DNA of 64,000 bases, taken from the IMG/VR virus record IMGVR_UViG_3300032117_000009, positions 60,689 through 124,688 of that record. The stretch is one strand, 5' to 3'. The stretch's first letter is position 1. Each line of letters opens with the position of its first letter. This document shows, piece by piece, positions 1-7,745 of the stretch. Position numbers and translations under genes: made by a program. The notes beneath the pieces are model-generated. The model saw nothing but the letters and a program-made list of their open reading frames with translations, had not been told where the DNA came from and ran no database searches. Origin of the DNA: a virus.

Positions 1-52
1 TACAACATCCTGATTAACAGTCAGGCGCAACTGCCAATTGTGCTACTCGGGA
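1..52 (-). tRNA. tRNA-Asn (GUU), 3' end cut by window edge
   Basis: On the minus strand a tRNA begins at 52 with acceptor TCCCGAG, a D arm and an anticodon stem CCTGA/TCAGG enclosing the loop CTGTTAA. The anticodon GTT lies at 16-18 (complement), giving Asn. The variable loop is present, but the T arm and 3' acceptor strand lie beyond base 1. The gene follows the HNH gene by about ten bases in transcription order, as part of a small tRNA/HNH cluster. Confidence 0.85.
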
Positions 53-62
53 ATGTTTATTG

Positions 63-536
63 TTAATAAGATTTACCTTCAGCATATCTTTTTTTTCGAT
101 ATGCCCTTCCATTACCTCTATTCTTTCCTTTATATGTTTCTAGAAGCATATCACAATTACCGCAGACTAAACGAACATTTTCCCAAGAGTTATTATATGA
201 ATTGCCATCTATATGATCAAGAATTAATGGCATTGGTTTTCCTTGCCACTCAGTCCCTTTACATATTGAGCAAGTGTTACCTTCTGTTGCAAGTCTAGTA
301 TTCTTTAATATTCTAGTTCCAGCTTTTTCATCTAATATTTTTTTAATGCCTCTACAAAAACTAGAACATACATTAGAACCTTTATAAGTTTTATTATCAC
401 AAATAACACACTGAGTAATTTTATTTTTATCTAGTTTAACTCTTTTTGGGTGTAAAGAATTGTTTCTTTTTGTAGAATAAGATCTAGAACAAAATTTTGG
501 ATTATTTGTTTCTTTTTTACAATTTAAACATTCCAT
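63..536 (-). CDS. HNH endonuclease between two tRNA genes
   Basis: A 157-residue protein. The C-terminal half is a classic HNH zinc nuclease: CSIC (C89, C92), then LDHIDG (D107, H108), a conserved Asn and CGNC (C125, C128) within NVRLVCGNCD. Upstream are two further Cys pairs (C3/C6 and C43/C46), which look like small zinc knuckles. It starts three bases downstream of the tRNA-Thr and ends just before the tRNA-Asn, so it is co-transcribed with both. A freestanding HNH gene placed this way could be a homing nuclease or a tRNA-targeting or packaging-associated nuclease; the sequence does not decide. Confidence 0.85.
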   Translation of the reverse strand: MECLNCKKETNNPKFCSRSYSTKRNNSLHPKRVKLDKNKITQCVICDNKTYKGSNVCSSFCRGIKKILDEKAGTRILKNTRLATEGNTCSICKGTEWQGKPMPLILDHIDGNSYNNSWENVRLVCGNCDMLLETYKGKNRGNGRAYRKKRYAEGKSY

Positions 537-539
537 AGA

Positions 540-613
540 GCCAGCACTCGGACTCGAACCGAGGAAACCTCCACTTTACAAGAGTGGCGCTCTACCAACT
601 GAGCTATACTGGC
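540..613 (-). tRNA. tRNA-Thr (UGU)
   Basis: A full cloverleaf reads on the minus strand from 613 to 540. The acceptor pairs GCCAGTA with TGCTGGC, the D loop carries AGTTGGTAGA, the anticodon stem is CCACT/AGTGG with loop CTTGTAA, and the T loop is TTCGAGT. The anticodon TGT (complement of 578-580) reads ACA. The discriminator base is U and no CCA is encoded. ACA is a common codon in an AT-rich phage, so the tRNA may supplement the host supply. Confidence 0.95.
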
Positions 614-659
614 ATTTCTTGCTACAGAGATACTATAGCATGAAATCTAGGTATTTTAC

Positions 660-809
660 CTACTTCTCAATAATATTTACCTTAAGTCCACTAACTTGAC
701 TCAGAAGAGAGTTTCGAAGACCATCAATAGTCTCCTTAATCTCCTGTAGAGGAAGTTCATTGCCCTCTTGATTGTCGTAGGTGATCTTAATTGTAACTGT
801 CTTAGGCAT
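660..809 (-). CDS. small hypothetical protein downstream of dps
   Basis: A 49-residue protein of unknown function, predicted beta strand followed by helix (MPKTVTIKITYDNQEGNE...). The ATG at 809 overlaps the dps stop codon by one base (TAATG) and is preceded by a strong Shine-Dalgarno sequence, GGAGGG. That makes it a better start than an upstream in-frame codon inside dps. The arrangement implies translational coupling to dps. Confidence 0.6.
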   Translation of the reverse strand: MPKTVTIKITYDNQEGNELPLQEIKETIDGLRNSLLSQVSGLKVNIIEK

Positions 810-1288
810 TATCCCTCCGTAACGTTTACTTTTCCTAGAGAAGAACCTAGCTGCCATTGCCACTTCTGATGCATGTCAATTCTTTCTGCAACGAAGTTAG
901 CGACACCTTGTTCATTCTGCTCGTTTGCTTTTGTGAACAATTGTACCAGATCTTCCAGGACAATTTTATTATCTTCGTAAAGATTTTCAGTTAATGTCTT
1001 TGCATCAAACTTATTAACGTCACGTTCTTTCAATGATGTTAACTCTAAAAACTCTTTGAGGGTAAATGGAGCTAACCCACCAATCTTACGACAGTTCTCA
1101 GCCATAGGATCAAGAGAATCATAAACATCTAAATAAATAGTTTCAAATAATGCGTGATATTCTTGAAAATCTGTACCTACAAGATTCCAATGATAACCAT
1201 GTGATTGGTGATAGAACACAGCAATATTAGCTACATTCTTCTTTAATGCTTTTAATAGCTCTTGATCCTTGGCTGATAAACTGTACAT
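809..1288 (-). CDS. dps: Dps-family ferritin-like protein
   Basis: A 159-residue four-helix-bundle protein of the usual Dps length. The ferroxidase signature is visible: HWN at H33, H45, D60 and E64, with the family spacing of 12, 15 and 4 residues, followed by the AENCRKIGG segment that corresponds to the usual AERIRxLG. Dps oligomers oxidise and store iron, protecting DNA from peroxide and hydroxyl radicals. A phage copy may protect the genome during infection. It is transcribed after the holin-like gene and before a coupled 49-residue gene. Confidence 0.92.
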   Translation of the reverse strand: MYSLSAKDQELLKALKKNVANIAVFYHQSHGYHWNLVGTDFQEYHALFETIYLDVYDSLDPMAENCRKIGGLAPFTLKEFLELTSLKERDVNKFDAKTLTENLYEDNKIVLEDLVQLFTKANEQNEQGVANFVAERIDMHQKWQWQLGSSLGKVNVTEG

Positions 1289-1293
1289 AGTTA

Positions 1294-1629
1294 TTACCTT
1301 AGTTTTGTACCGGCTGGGATTTGACCGTTAGCCTTAATGATTGTTTTTTGCACAGACTTCATAGCAATGTTATTAATTAAAGCAGTAACAACACCAGCAA
1401 CCTGGGTAGCTACGCCAGCCCAAACTTGAATGTTGTGCGAAACTGAATTAGGTATAACGACACCAGCTGATGTAAGAACACCGATGATAAATAAAGCAAC
1501 AGCAACGACATAAGCAATGTCAGCTGGAATATTTGACCAAGTGACTGGCGGAACTGGTGTAGGTACTGTGTTTTCTTTTTTTGGTGCAATTGTTTTTGCA
1601 GTGTTTGTTGTCTTTCTGGCTTCAGCCAT
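1294..1629 (-). CDS. holin-like membrane protein
   Basis: A 111-residue protein. It has a Pro/Lys-rich, presumably cytoplasmic N-terminus (about 35 residues), two predicted membrane helices (about residues 37-60 and 68-88) and a basic C-terminal tail. Size and topology match class II holins or related small phage membrane proteins. No recognisable endolysin is adjacent; the nearest peptidase candidate is the papain-like gene at 31.7-32.4 kb. The holin role is inferred from topology only. Confidence 0.55.
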   Translation of the reverse strand: MAEARKTTNTAKTIAPKKENTVPTPVPPVTWSNIPADIAYVVAVALFIIGVLTSAGVVIPNSVSHNIQVWAGVATQVAGVVTALINNIAMKSVQKTIIKANGQIPAGTKLR

Positions 1630-1649
1630 TATTTCTCCTTATTTGTTTG

Positions 1650-3548
1650 TTACCAACTATAATTATCGTCGTAATCATCTTCATCGTCATCATCAGAATC
1701 ATCATCTTCTGTATATGAATCATATTCAGAGTCATCGTATTTTGATGAAGTAAACCAAGATGTTACATCTGGAAGTACAGCCTGCCCTTGTAATGAAGCT
1801 GGAAGCTGGGTTGTGCTTTGTTCGGTGCCTTTTGGTCCTTTTGGTCCTTCTTCAACATCTGCAACATTATTAGAAAGATCTTGTGGACCCATGCCTTCAC
1901 CAAAAACAGAACCTACACCTTCATAGTTTGTGTCTTCTATTTCAGCTAAAAACAACCTTGAAGCAAGTGTATCATGCGTAAAGAAACTATTTCCAGGTAT
2001 TGTCTCAGAAACTTCTTGTGGTTGGTTATCAACATCTTCACCAACTGTTTGGTTTGGAGCATCTACCCCAGAAAACTCTGGCCCAAGCTCTTTTGGTGAT
2101 AACCTATCTGCAATCTTTATATTACCGTTTTCATCAAAAGAATAAACTTTTGCTGTTTTAGTATTGTTATTCATATCGTAAAGATTTTTGTGGACATTTT
2201 CGATATCTTTTCTAGCTTTTTCAAAGCCTTTTTCACGACCTAAAAGACTATAAGCATGAACTGGTATTATATGTTCTTGTTGCCAACTATATCCTAAAAT
2301 ATTAGCATCATTATCATATAATGGTTTAACATACCTTTCTGCATGTAAATGGGAAGAATCAGGATCTATAAGACCATTTGACGTATCGTAAAAATTAGTA
2401 AAATTATAATCTGTATCACTATAATCCCTACGCTCTATTTCGTTTTTAGGAATTCCAAATTTGTTTATATGATAATTTATATATTTATCTGCCTGAGCAT
2501 TAGCTTCTTCTTCTGTTTTTGATATGCCGGTTATAGTATATAAATTATGTATTTCGTTTGGGTAGCCTTTCCATATCATTGCTTGTAATTTATGACCATT
2601 ACCTATATTAGCACTATGCTGATCTGGACGAGGGTAAAAATTATCCCAAGCTTCATCCCAAGAGCCTCCACGGTGTTCTTCAGCAAAATTTTCTCTATCT
2701 TCGTATGTTTTATGTAATAATGGTGGATAATAAAAATGATCTCTATCATTCCAATCTGAATAATGAGTACCCCACTCTTCTGGTTCCCATTCACCAGTTA
2801 TTTTATTGTAGCTAGCAAATTTATTATTTTTAGAAGAATTTATATCGTATAAATCTTTGTGGACACTTTCAATATCTTTTTTAGCTTGTGAATATAAATC
2901 ATCTATGTTATTTAAATAATCCTCATATTTATAATTATAATGTGATTGTTGCCAAGAATAACCAATATGTTTGCCATTATTATCTATTAATGGTTTTATA
3001 TCCCTAGTTACAATTTGCCAACCTGGGTCACTAGGTTTTTTGTTTTTATTGCGAAAATCTCTCATTTTATAATCATCAGGATGAGTGTAATTATCAATAT
3101 CATATTCACCATCATCATTAAAACGAGAATCAATTGGCAAAGTCATATTTCCTTTATCATTTTTTATTTCAATATCCTTATGGTTGATTCCAAATTTATT
3201 TAAATGATAATTTAAATATTTATCTGCTTGAGAATGTGCTTCTTTTTCTGTTTTCCCAATACCATAAATTATATATTGAGATTCTATTCCATCATTATTT
3301 TTAAATATTCTTGCCTGTAATTCATGCCCATTACCTATGCTTACAGATTTTTGTGATGGATCTGGATAAAGATTGTGCATAGCTTTAGTTACATCTTCAC
3401 GATTATTTTTTTCATAATCGTGCCAATCGCTATTGTTTTTAAAAATCGCAGGCGGATATAATTTTGTTCTAATATCAAAAGATGAATTGCCCCATTCTTC
3501 TGGGTACCATTCTCCAGTTATTTTGTCATATCCAGATTCTTTATGCAT
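1650..3548 (-). CDS. duplicated ITGEW-PEEWG module protein with acidic tail
   Basis: A 632-residue protein of unknown function containing two copies of an approximately 220-residue module (about 1-230 and 243-470). Each copy starts with a [KN]ITGEWxPEEWG segment, followed by a YPP segment, IGNGHxLQA, a KTExEA-QADKYxNYHxNKFGI stretch, a GYSWQQ segment and a C-terminal IExVHKxLYD. A third, shorter copy is in the protein at 30642-31682. The C-terminal 160 residues are low complexity and end in an Asp/Glu run closing with NYSW. The start overlaps the stop of the upstream HNH-like gene by 8 bases. It may be structural or an injected protein; no enzyme signature was seen. Confidence 0.85.
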   Translation of the reverse strand: MHKESGYDKITGEWYPEEWGNSSFDIRTKLYPPAIFKNNSDWHDYEKNNREDVTKAMHNLYPDPSQKSVSIGNGHELQARIFKNNDGIESQYIIYGIGKTEKEAHSQADKYLNYHLNKFGINHKDIEIKNDKGNMTLPIDSRFNDDGEYDIDNYTHPDDYKMRDFRNKNKKPSDPGWQIVTRDIKPLIDNNGKHIGYSWQQSHYNYKYEDYLNNIDDLYSQAKKDIESVHKDLYDINSSKNNKFASYNKITGEWEPEEWGTHYSDWNDRDHFYYPPLLHKTYEDRENFAEEHRGGSWDEAWDNFYPRPDQHSANIGNGHKLQAMIWKGYPNEIHNLYTITGISKTEEEANAQADKYINYHINKFGIPKNEIERRDYSDTDYNFTNFYDTSNGLIDPDSSHLHAERYVKPLYDNDANILGYSWQQEHIIPVHAYSLLGREKGFEKARKDIENVHKNLYDMNNNTKTAKVYSFDENGNIKIADRLSPKELGPEFSGVDAPNQTVGEDVDNQPQEVSETIPGNSFFTHDTLASRLFLAEIEDTNYEGVGSVFGEGMGPQDLSNNVADVEEGPKGPKGTEQSTTQLPASLQGQAVLPDVTSWFTSSKYDDSEYDSYTEDDDSDDDDEDDYDDNYSW

Positions 3549-4023
3549 TTGGACTTAATAATCCTTGGATATACTGGCTACCCTCCCAATCAGAATGAGT
3601 AGCTGTATGAGCACCACCGGCAGCTCTATGATGATACGTACAGAGCCAACGGAAGTTATCTCCACTCTCTACCCATGCACCAACTTTATCTGGGTCAGAT
3701 ACACCTGGATAATCTTTTTCTAATGCTTTAAGAGACACACCATTTGTCAAAGCAAATTCGATATGTGTATGATGAAGTTCTAGTCCTTCTTGCTTAGCTT
3801 TTGGATCTTCTGGCGCAGGAACTGGATTACCTTTTTCATCCTTACAGTCACTAAACCCAACGTGGTCCCCAATGTAGCATCGAGCAGTTGGCCTGGTTCT
3901 CTCATGGTATGCATTAAAATCTTTGTAATGGGGATCATCCTTCCTTGGACCGTGGGCTGGGTAATGTACAATGTAAGAGTGATTCTCTGTTTGATCATGT
4001 GCTGGAGTAATCTTTTCAGTCAT
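3541..4023 (-). CDS. HNH-like nuclease-fold protein
   Basis: A 160-residue protein. The core ELHHTHIEFAL, followed after about 45 residues by NFRWLCTYHHRAAGGAH, is an HNH-type layout: His-His at the first strand, Asn preceding an LC-x2-HH helix. The paired zinc cysteines of classical HNH proteins are mostly missing, with single Cys residues near the domain. It could be an HNH endonuclease or a derived, non-catalytic domain. The ATG overlaps the upstream membrane-protein stop by eight bases (ATGACTGA). Confidence 0.7.
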   Translation of the reverse strand: MTEKITPAHDQTENHSYIVHYPAHGPRKDDPHYKDFNAYHERTRPTARCYIGDHVGFSDCKDEKGNPVPAPEDPKAKQEGLELHHTHIEFALTNGVSLKALEKDYPGVSDPDKVGAWVESGDNFRWLCTYHHRAAGGAHTATHSDWEGSQYIQGLLSPNA

Positions 4024-4345
4024 TGTCAGGTCCTTCTGTCAAATTTGGTATGTCGGGATGATGTTTAATAATATGATGTGATAAATTTGCATTTCTATCT
4101 AATTTATCGTGTAATTTGTTTAATTCTGCTTCTATCCAATAGCGAAGTGGAGGATAAATAAATGATGCTACGATAACAACTATTATCCATTGAACAAATG
4201 AAGCAACAAGATTTGGTCCAACCCTAGATGAATCAAGAGGCCAAAAATCTATTATAATTCTATTCGCAAACCAATCACTAAATATTGCAATTATAATAAA
4301 TAAAATAGTAAGTGATGAAGCTATTAAGAATGCTAATTTTTTCAT
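4016..4345 (-). CDS. two-helix membrane protein
   Basis: A 109-residue protein starting at an ATG two bases after the upstream stop; an in-frame TTG nine bases further upstream is less likely. It has a predicted signal-anchor helix (about residues 4-24) and a second membrane helix (about 47-68). A short amphipathic, charged C-terminal segment follows (LNKLHDKLDR ... HHIIKHHPDIP). Similar small two-helix membrane proteins ending in a His-rich helix occur in actinophages. A holin or membrane-anchoring role is possible but unproven. Confidence 0.65.
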   Translation of the reverse strand: MKKLAFLIASSLTILFIIIAIFSDWFANRIIIDFWPLDSSRVGPNLVASFVQWIIVVIVASFIYPPLRYWIEAELNKLHDKLDRNANLSHHIIKHHPDIPNLTEGPDND

Positions 4346-4347
4346 AA

Positions 4348-6252
4348 TTACCAATTCTTTTTCTTTGGCGTAAATCTTTCTATGTGAGTTATGCGCTCAG
4401 GTGGGATAGGAGCTTTGGAAACAATTTCTTCTTTACCTATATCGGTAAAACCAGGTCTATCACTATGAAAATTATCTAAATCTACATGGTATAAATCAAA
4501 TTCTTGCGGAGCTGGCCTTCCACTTCTTTCATAAGTATGTTGAATATGATGTGCCCATATTTCTTTGTCTTCATCAGTTGGAGACATATATACATTTGCG
4601 CCAGGATCGATGTACCAATTGTGGTGTTCAATACCGAAAGTTTTCAAACCTTCTTGTTCAATTGATTCACGATTATGAGCAGGAGATACATGGTACGGAA
4701 GAGCTTCTTTGATAGAAGCTTCGACCTGAGGCCCAGTAATATTTGCTTGATCAATTATATATTGAGCGCCTTCAGGATCTTGTGCACCAGGAGCATGTAG
4801 ATTGCTATCTACTGGAGCATCATACCCTTGACCATTTACAGATGCCCAGAATTGCTTAATATGAGTAATCCTATCAGGTGTGATATGACCTTTGTAAACT
4901 ATTTCGTCAACACCCATGTCAGTTTTACGTTTTTCTACCGGAAGACCTTCTGTATTAACATGCCAAAGATCAAAACTATCTGCATCTTGTCGTTCTAAAT
5001 CTATATCTTCTAGATCTGGATACCCAATTGGATCATCAGAATTCCATCTATCCATTTCATGTCGTGATTTAATTTCTTGGCTATGTCTTTCATTACCTAT
5101 TTGATAACCCCAAAGATCTGCATCTTTATCAGTAGGAGACATATAAACTAATGGTTCTATACTAGATGGCCATTTATTTGATTCTTCAGTTCCTGGCAAT
5201 AAACCATTTTCTTCAATAGATTCTCTATGCTCAACTGGGGAAACATGATACGGAATAGCAGTTCTTAAAGAAGCAGTTCTTACATTTGATGGGTGAGTAA
5301 GGCCAATTTGAGTTGGAGTCATGTTTCCTGGGACATAACCAAATTGATCAGGTTCTACTCCAGGAAATTGTTTTGCCCAGCCTCTGCCTTTATAACCATG
5401 ATTATTAGATTCACCATATCTATAAACAGTTACTGGAACATGTGTAAGGCCAAGTTCTTTTGCAGCTATAATTCTATGGTTTCCTTCACCAAGATATGCA
5501 TATCTGTCATTCATATTATAGCTAACTTTTAATGGGTTGATAAAACCATTTTTCAGAAGTGAGCTTTTAATATTGTCTACTGTTGAACGACTATTACCAG
5601 TATCATAAATTGGGTCAAGACGATCAAATTCTCTAATTCTATGAACGTCTTCTAAAGGTACCCATTCAACCTTAACGTGGTTAGCATCACTTTTTTTATT
5701 TGCTTTTGTTAAAGCAATGATATTACTAGTTATATCATTAATAGAAGCATTTTTATTTAAATCTACGTGAAGATTACGAACAGTCTTTGCTTCGGATCTT
5801 GTAGATGCACTTTCTATAAAATAATTATTTAAAATTTTATCCTTGATATCATTTATTGATAAATCTTCTTTGTCAAGAGTAATAACAAAATTATTGCTAT
5901 CTTGCGGAGAAACAATAACAGGATTAAGATTATACCCCTGGAATTGAAGCATCAGGGATTGAATAATTGCTTGTTTGTTTTCTTCAATAATATAAGGAGA
6001 AAACTTACAATTATATTCTATTTTACCATTATCTTCTGTTTTTATAGTTTTAGGTCCATATCGAACATCATCAGTTCCAAGGCCTTTAATATCCCAAAAA
6101 TTGCCAGCATTCTTTTCCATCCACAAATCATGATGTTTTTGTGAACAAAAAACAAGCTCATCTAAACCATTTGAGGCTGTTAACCAATTCCAAGACGTTG
6201 AATTAGGATTTTTGCAATCAATATAATCACAATATATATTGTTAAGTGTCAT
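4348..6252 (-). CDS. ParB-like plus two ADP-ribosyltransferase-like modules
   Basis: A 634-residue multidomain protein. Residues 8-45 form a small zinc knuckle (YCDYIDC ... FCSQKHH). Residues 196-285 match the ParB/Srx fold, with the nucleotide-binding motif GEGNHRIIAA. Residues 334-470 and 519-628 are two copies of a module beginning [IL]PYHVSPxxxRESIExxGL, followed by VYMSPTD and closing with ERITHI. This resembles ADP-ribosyltransferase (Arr or RNA 2'-phosphotransferase-type) folds. Each module follows a short A-S-[LI]-[RK]-x-A segment, and the protein ends KKKNW. A virion-associated or injected host-modifying effector is an inference. Confidence 0.75.
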   Translation of the reverse strand: MTLNNIYCDYIDCKNPNSTSWNWLTASNGLDELVFCSQKHHDLWMEKNAGNFWDIKGLGTDDVRYGPKTIKTEDNGKIEYNCKFSPYIIEENKQAIIQSLMLQFQGYNLNPVIVSPQDSNNFVITLDKEDLSINDIKDKILNNYFIESASTRSEAKTVRNLHVDLNKNASINDITSNIIALTKANKKSDANHVKVEWVPLEDVHRIREFDRLDPIYDTGNSRSTVDNIKSSLLKNGFINPLKVSYNMNDRYAYLGEGNHRIIAAKELGLTHVPVTVYRYGESNNHGYKGRGWAKQFPGVEPDQFGYVPGNMTPTQIGLTHPSNVRTASLRTAIPYHVSPVEHRESIEENGLLPGTEESNKWPSSIEPLVYMSPTDKDADLWGYQIGNERHSQEIKSRHEMDRWNSDDPIGYPDLEDIDLERQDADSFDLWHVNTEGLPVEKRKTDMGVDEIVYKGHITPDRITHIKQFWASVNGQGYDAPVDSNLHAPGAQDPEGAQYIIDQANITGPQVEASIKEALPYHVSPAHNRESIEQEGLKTFGIEHHNWYIDPGANVYMSPTDEDKEIWAHHIQHTYERSGRPAPQEFDLYHVDLDNFHSDRPGFTDIGKEEIVSKAPIPPERITHIERFTPKKKNW

Positions 6253-6329
6253 ATTTCCTCAAATTGGTGTGCCCCCTCTTATTTTTATTTAAAGAGTGTT
6301 ATTACACTATTGAGCTGATATATTCAACA

Positions 6330-7112
6330 CTAATTAACGTATACAGGCGTTTGGCTTTTAATACAAATTCTATCTCTGCAATATCCACGGCATGTTTGGC
6401 ATTGATATGTTTGATAAGCAGTAGTTTTATTATGCTTAATTCCACGTTTTTGCAATTTTTTAGAACCGCATTTTGGGCATCCATCCATTATGCCATTTAA
6501 TGTAGAAACATTAGGGTGGTTAGATATCCATGGGAGAAGTTTTTTATAAACCTCTTCAAGCAAAACAACGTCTTGCTTATTATACTTTTTCATCTTATTC
6601 CAAGCAGTTTGATTACCAGCCATACAATCTTTCCAAAGCTGATAACCGCCTGTTTGTACTTTTTGCCCAATTCCTAAAATTGTTCCGAGATCATTTAATT
6701 TGTTAGAATCAAATTTGAAATGCTTACGTGCTTCTTTCAAAGTGTCAATTTGTCTATAATTTATAGGAGGGTCAAAACCATGTACTAAAAATCTTGCACT
6801 TACCTTTTTTTGATCAAAGTTATTTCCATTATGAGCAATAATTATATCAGCTTCATTAAAAAGGTTATGAAGTGTTTTTACAACTTGGTAATCATTTTCA
6901 GGATCTTTTTTATAATCTTTTTCAAAATCTGTTAATGCGACTACTTTTGTTGTTGGCTCATCAAGCCATTTATATGCAAAGCATAATATGTACCATGGCC
7001 TTACAACTTCCAAAGCTGTTTGCTCATAAACACCCCATGTATGAATTAAATTTGGAGCAGTTTCAATATCATAGAGCAGAATTCTTGCCTGATTATTCTT
7101 TGTTGTCGGCAT
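6330..7112 (-). CDS. DEDDy 3'-5' exonuclease-like protein with zinc ribbon
   Basis: A 260-residue protein with the RNase H-like exonuclease motifs: ExoI DIETAP near the N-terminus, ExoII AHNGNNFD near residue 90, and ExoIII YNKQDVVLL, of the DEDDy type, near residue 180. The last 50 residues form a Cys4 zinc ribbon (CPKCG ... CQTCRGYCRDR) like those of transposases and DNA-binding nucleases. It lies outside the replication cluster, among the zinc-rich genes. It could act in proofreading, repair or host DNA degradation. The ATG at 7112 is preferred over an upstream in-frame TTG. Confidence 0.82.
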   Translation of the reverse strand: MPTTKNNQARILLYDIETAPNLIHTWGVYEQTALEVVRPWYILCFAYKWLDEPTTKVVALTDFEKDYKKDPENDYQVVKTLHNLFNEADIIIAHNGNNFDQKKVSARFLVHGFDPPINYRQIDTLKEARKHFKFDSNKLNDLGTILGIGQKVQTGGYQLWKDCMAGNQTAWNKMKKYNKQDVVLLEEVYKKLLPWISNHPNVSTLNGIMDGCPKCGSKKLQKRGIKHNKTTAYQTYQCQTCRGYCRDRICIKSQTPVYVN

Positions 7113-7206
7113 CTTCAACCTTCTGATCTTGTGAAGAATCTTCTTTCTTCACCTTTTCAGAAACTAGTATAGTACCTTTATCTGGTGTTTTTGAGTATTT
7201 GTGCAT
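7093..7206 (-). CDS. 37-residue charged protein
   Basis: A short ORF translated by hand in the gap between two genes: MHKYSKTPDKGT ... ending ADNKE. It has an AAAGG ribosome-binding sequence upstream of its ATG at 7206. Its 3' end overlaps the start of the exonuclease gene by 20 bases, a common style here. It is Lys/Glu/Asp-rich with no recognised domain. It could be a leader for translation coupling rather than a functional protein. Confidence 0.4.
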   Translation of the reverse strand: MHKYSKTPDKGTILVSEKVKKEDSSQDQKVEDADNKE

Positions 7207-7210
7207 GTTT

Positions 7211-7513
7211 TTAAACCTTTGTTTTGCACTTATCTAAATGGTCTTTAACTTTTTTATTAAAGATTTCTAAAATTTGTTTTTTGCTTTTTTCTGGGTTAGA
7301 GGCTAATTTGCCTTGCCAGATTTCATTCTTATCTCCAACTACAATTTTACCAGAGTATCTACCAAAATTTTCAATAACAATAGCTCTTATATTAAAATCG
7401 CAATTTGGACAAGAAATTTTTCTTATCATATTGCCTATATCAGAGGCAATTTCAACGTTTGTTACATTATTGAGAGTAACACCCTCAGGCAATTCAAAAT
7501 CTAGTTCTGGCAT
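7211..7513 (-). CDS. small zinc-binding hypothetical protein
   Basis: About 100 residues from the ATG at 7513, which follows the upstream stop (7518). An in-frame ATG at 7561 inside the upstream gene is the alternative. A central CPNC motif and a C-terminal HLDKC could form a single zinc site. Otherwise the protein is mixed alpha/beta with a lysine-rich C-terminus. Not recognised. Confidence 0.6.
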   Translation of the reverse strand: MPELDFELPEGVTLNNVTNVEIASDIGNMIRKISCPNCDFNIRAIVIENFGRYSGKIVVGDKNEIWQGKLASNPEKSKKQILEIFNKKVKDHLDKCKTKV

Positions 7514-7517
7514 AAAT

Positions 7518-7742
7518 TTATTGTGTGATAGCGATTCTTCCAAGCTGTTGAAGATAAACATCAACAGGAATTCCTGTTACAATTGACAATGACGATAAAG
7601 ATGAAAAACTTACCCCAACAAGAGCAGACACAACATCTATTATATTATTTTCTTCTATAATATCATAAACTACATCATCTTGTCCAGACATAACTGCCGT
7701 AAGAACTGATACCGCAAGCTTTATGTTATCACTAGAATCCAT
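7518..7742 (-). CDS. small helical hypothetical protein
   Basis: A 74-residue acidic, Ser/Val/Ile-rich protein with no Cys and no domain recognised. It follows the CxxC-repeat gene closely (its ATG is four bases after that stop) and precedes the 100-residue zinc protein. Probable operon member of unknown role. Confidence 0.6.
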   Translation of the reverse strand: MDSSDNIKLAVSVLTAVMSGQDDVVYDIIEENNIIDVVSALVGVSFSSLSSLSIVTGIPVDVYLQQLGRIAITQ

Positions 7743-7745
7743 ATT

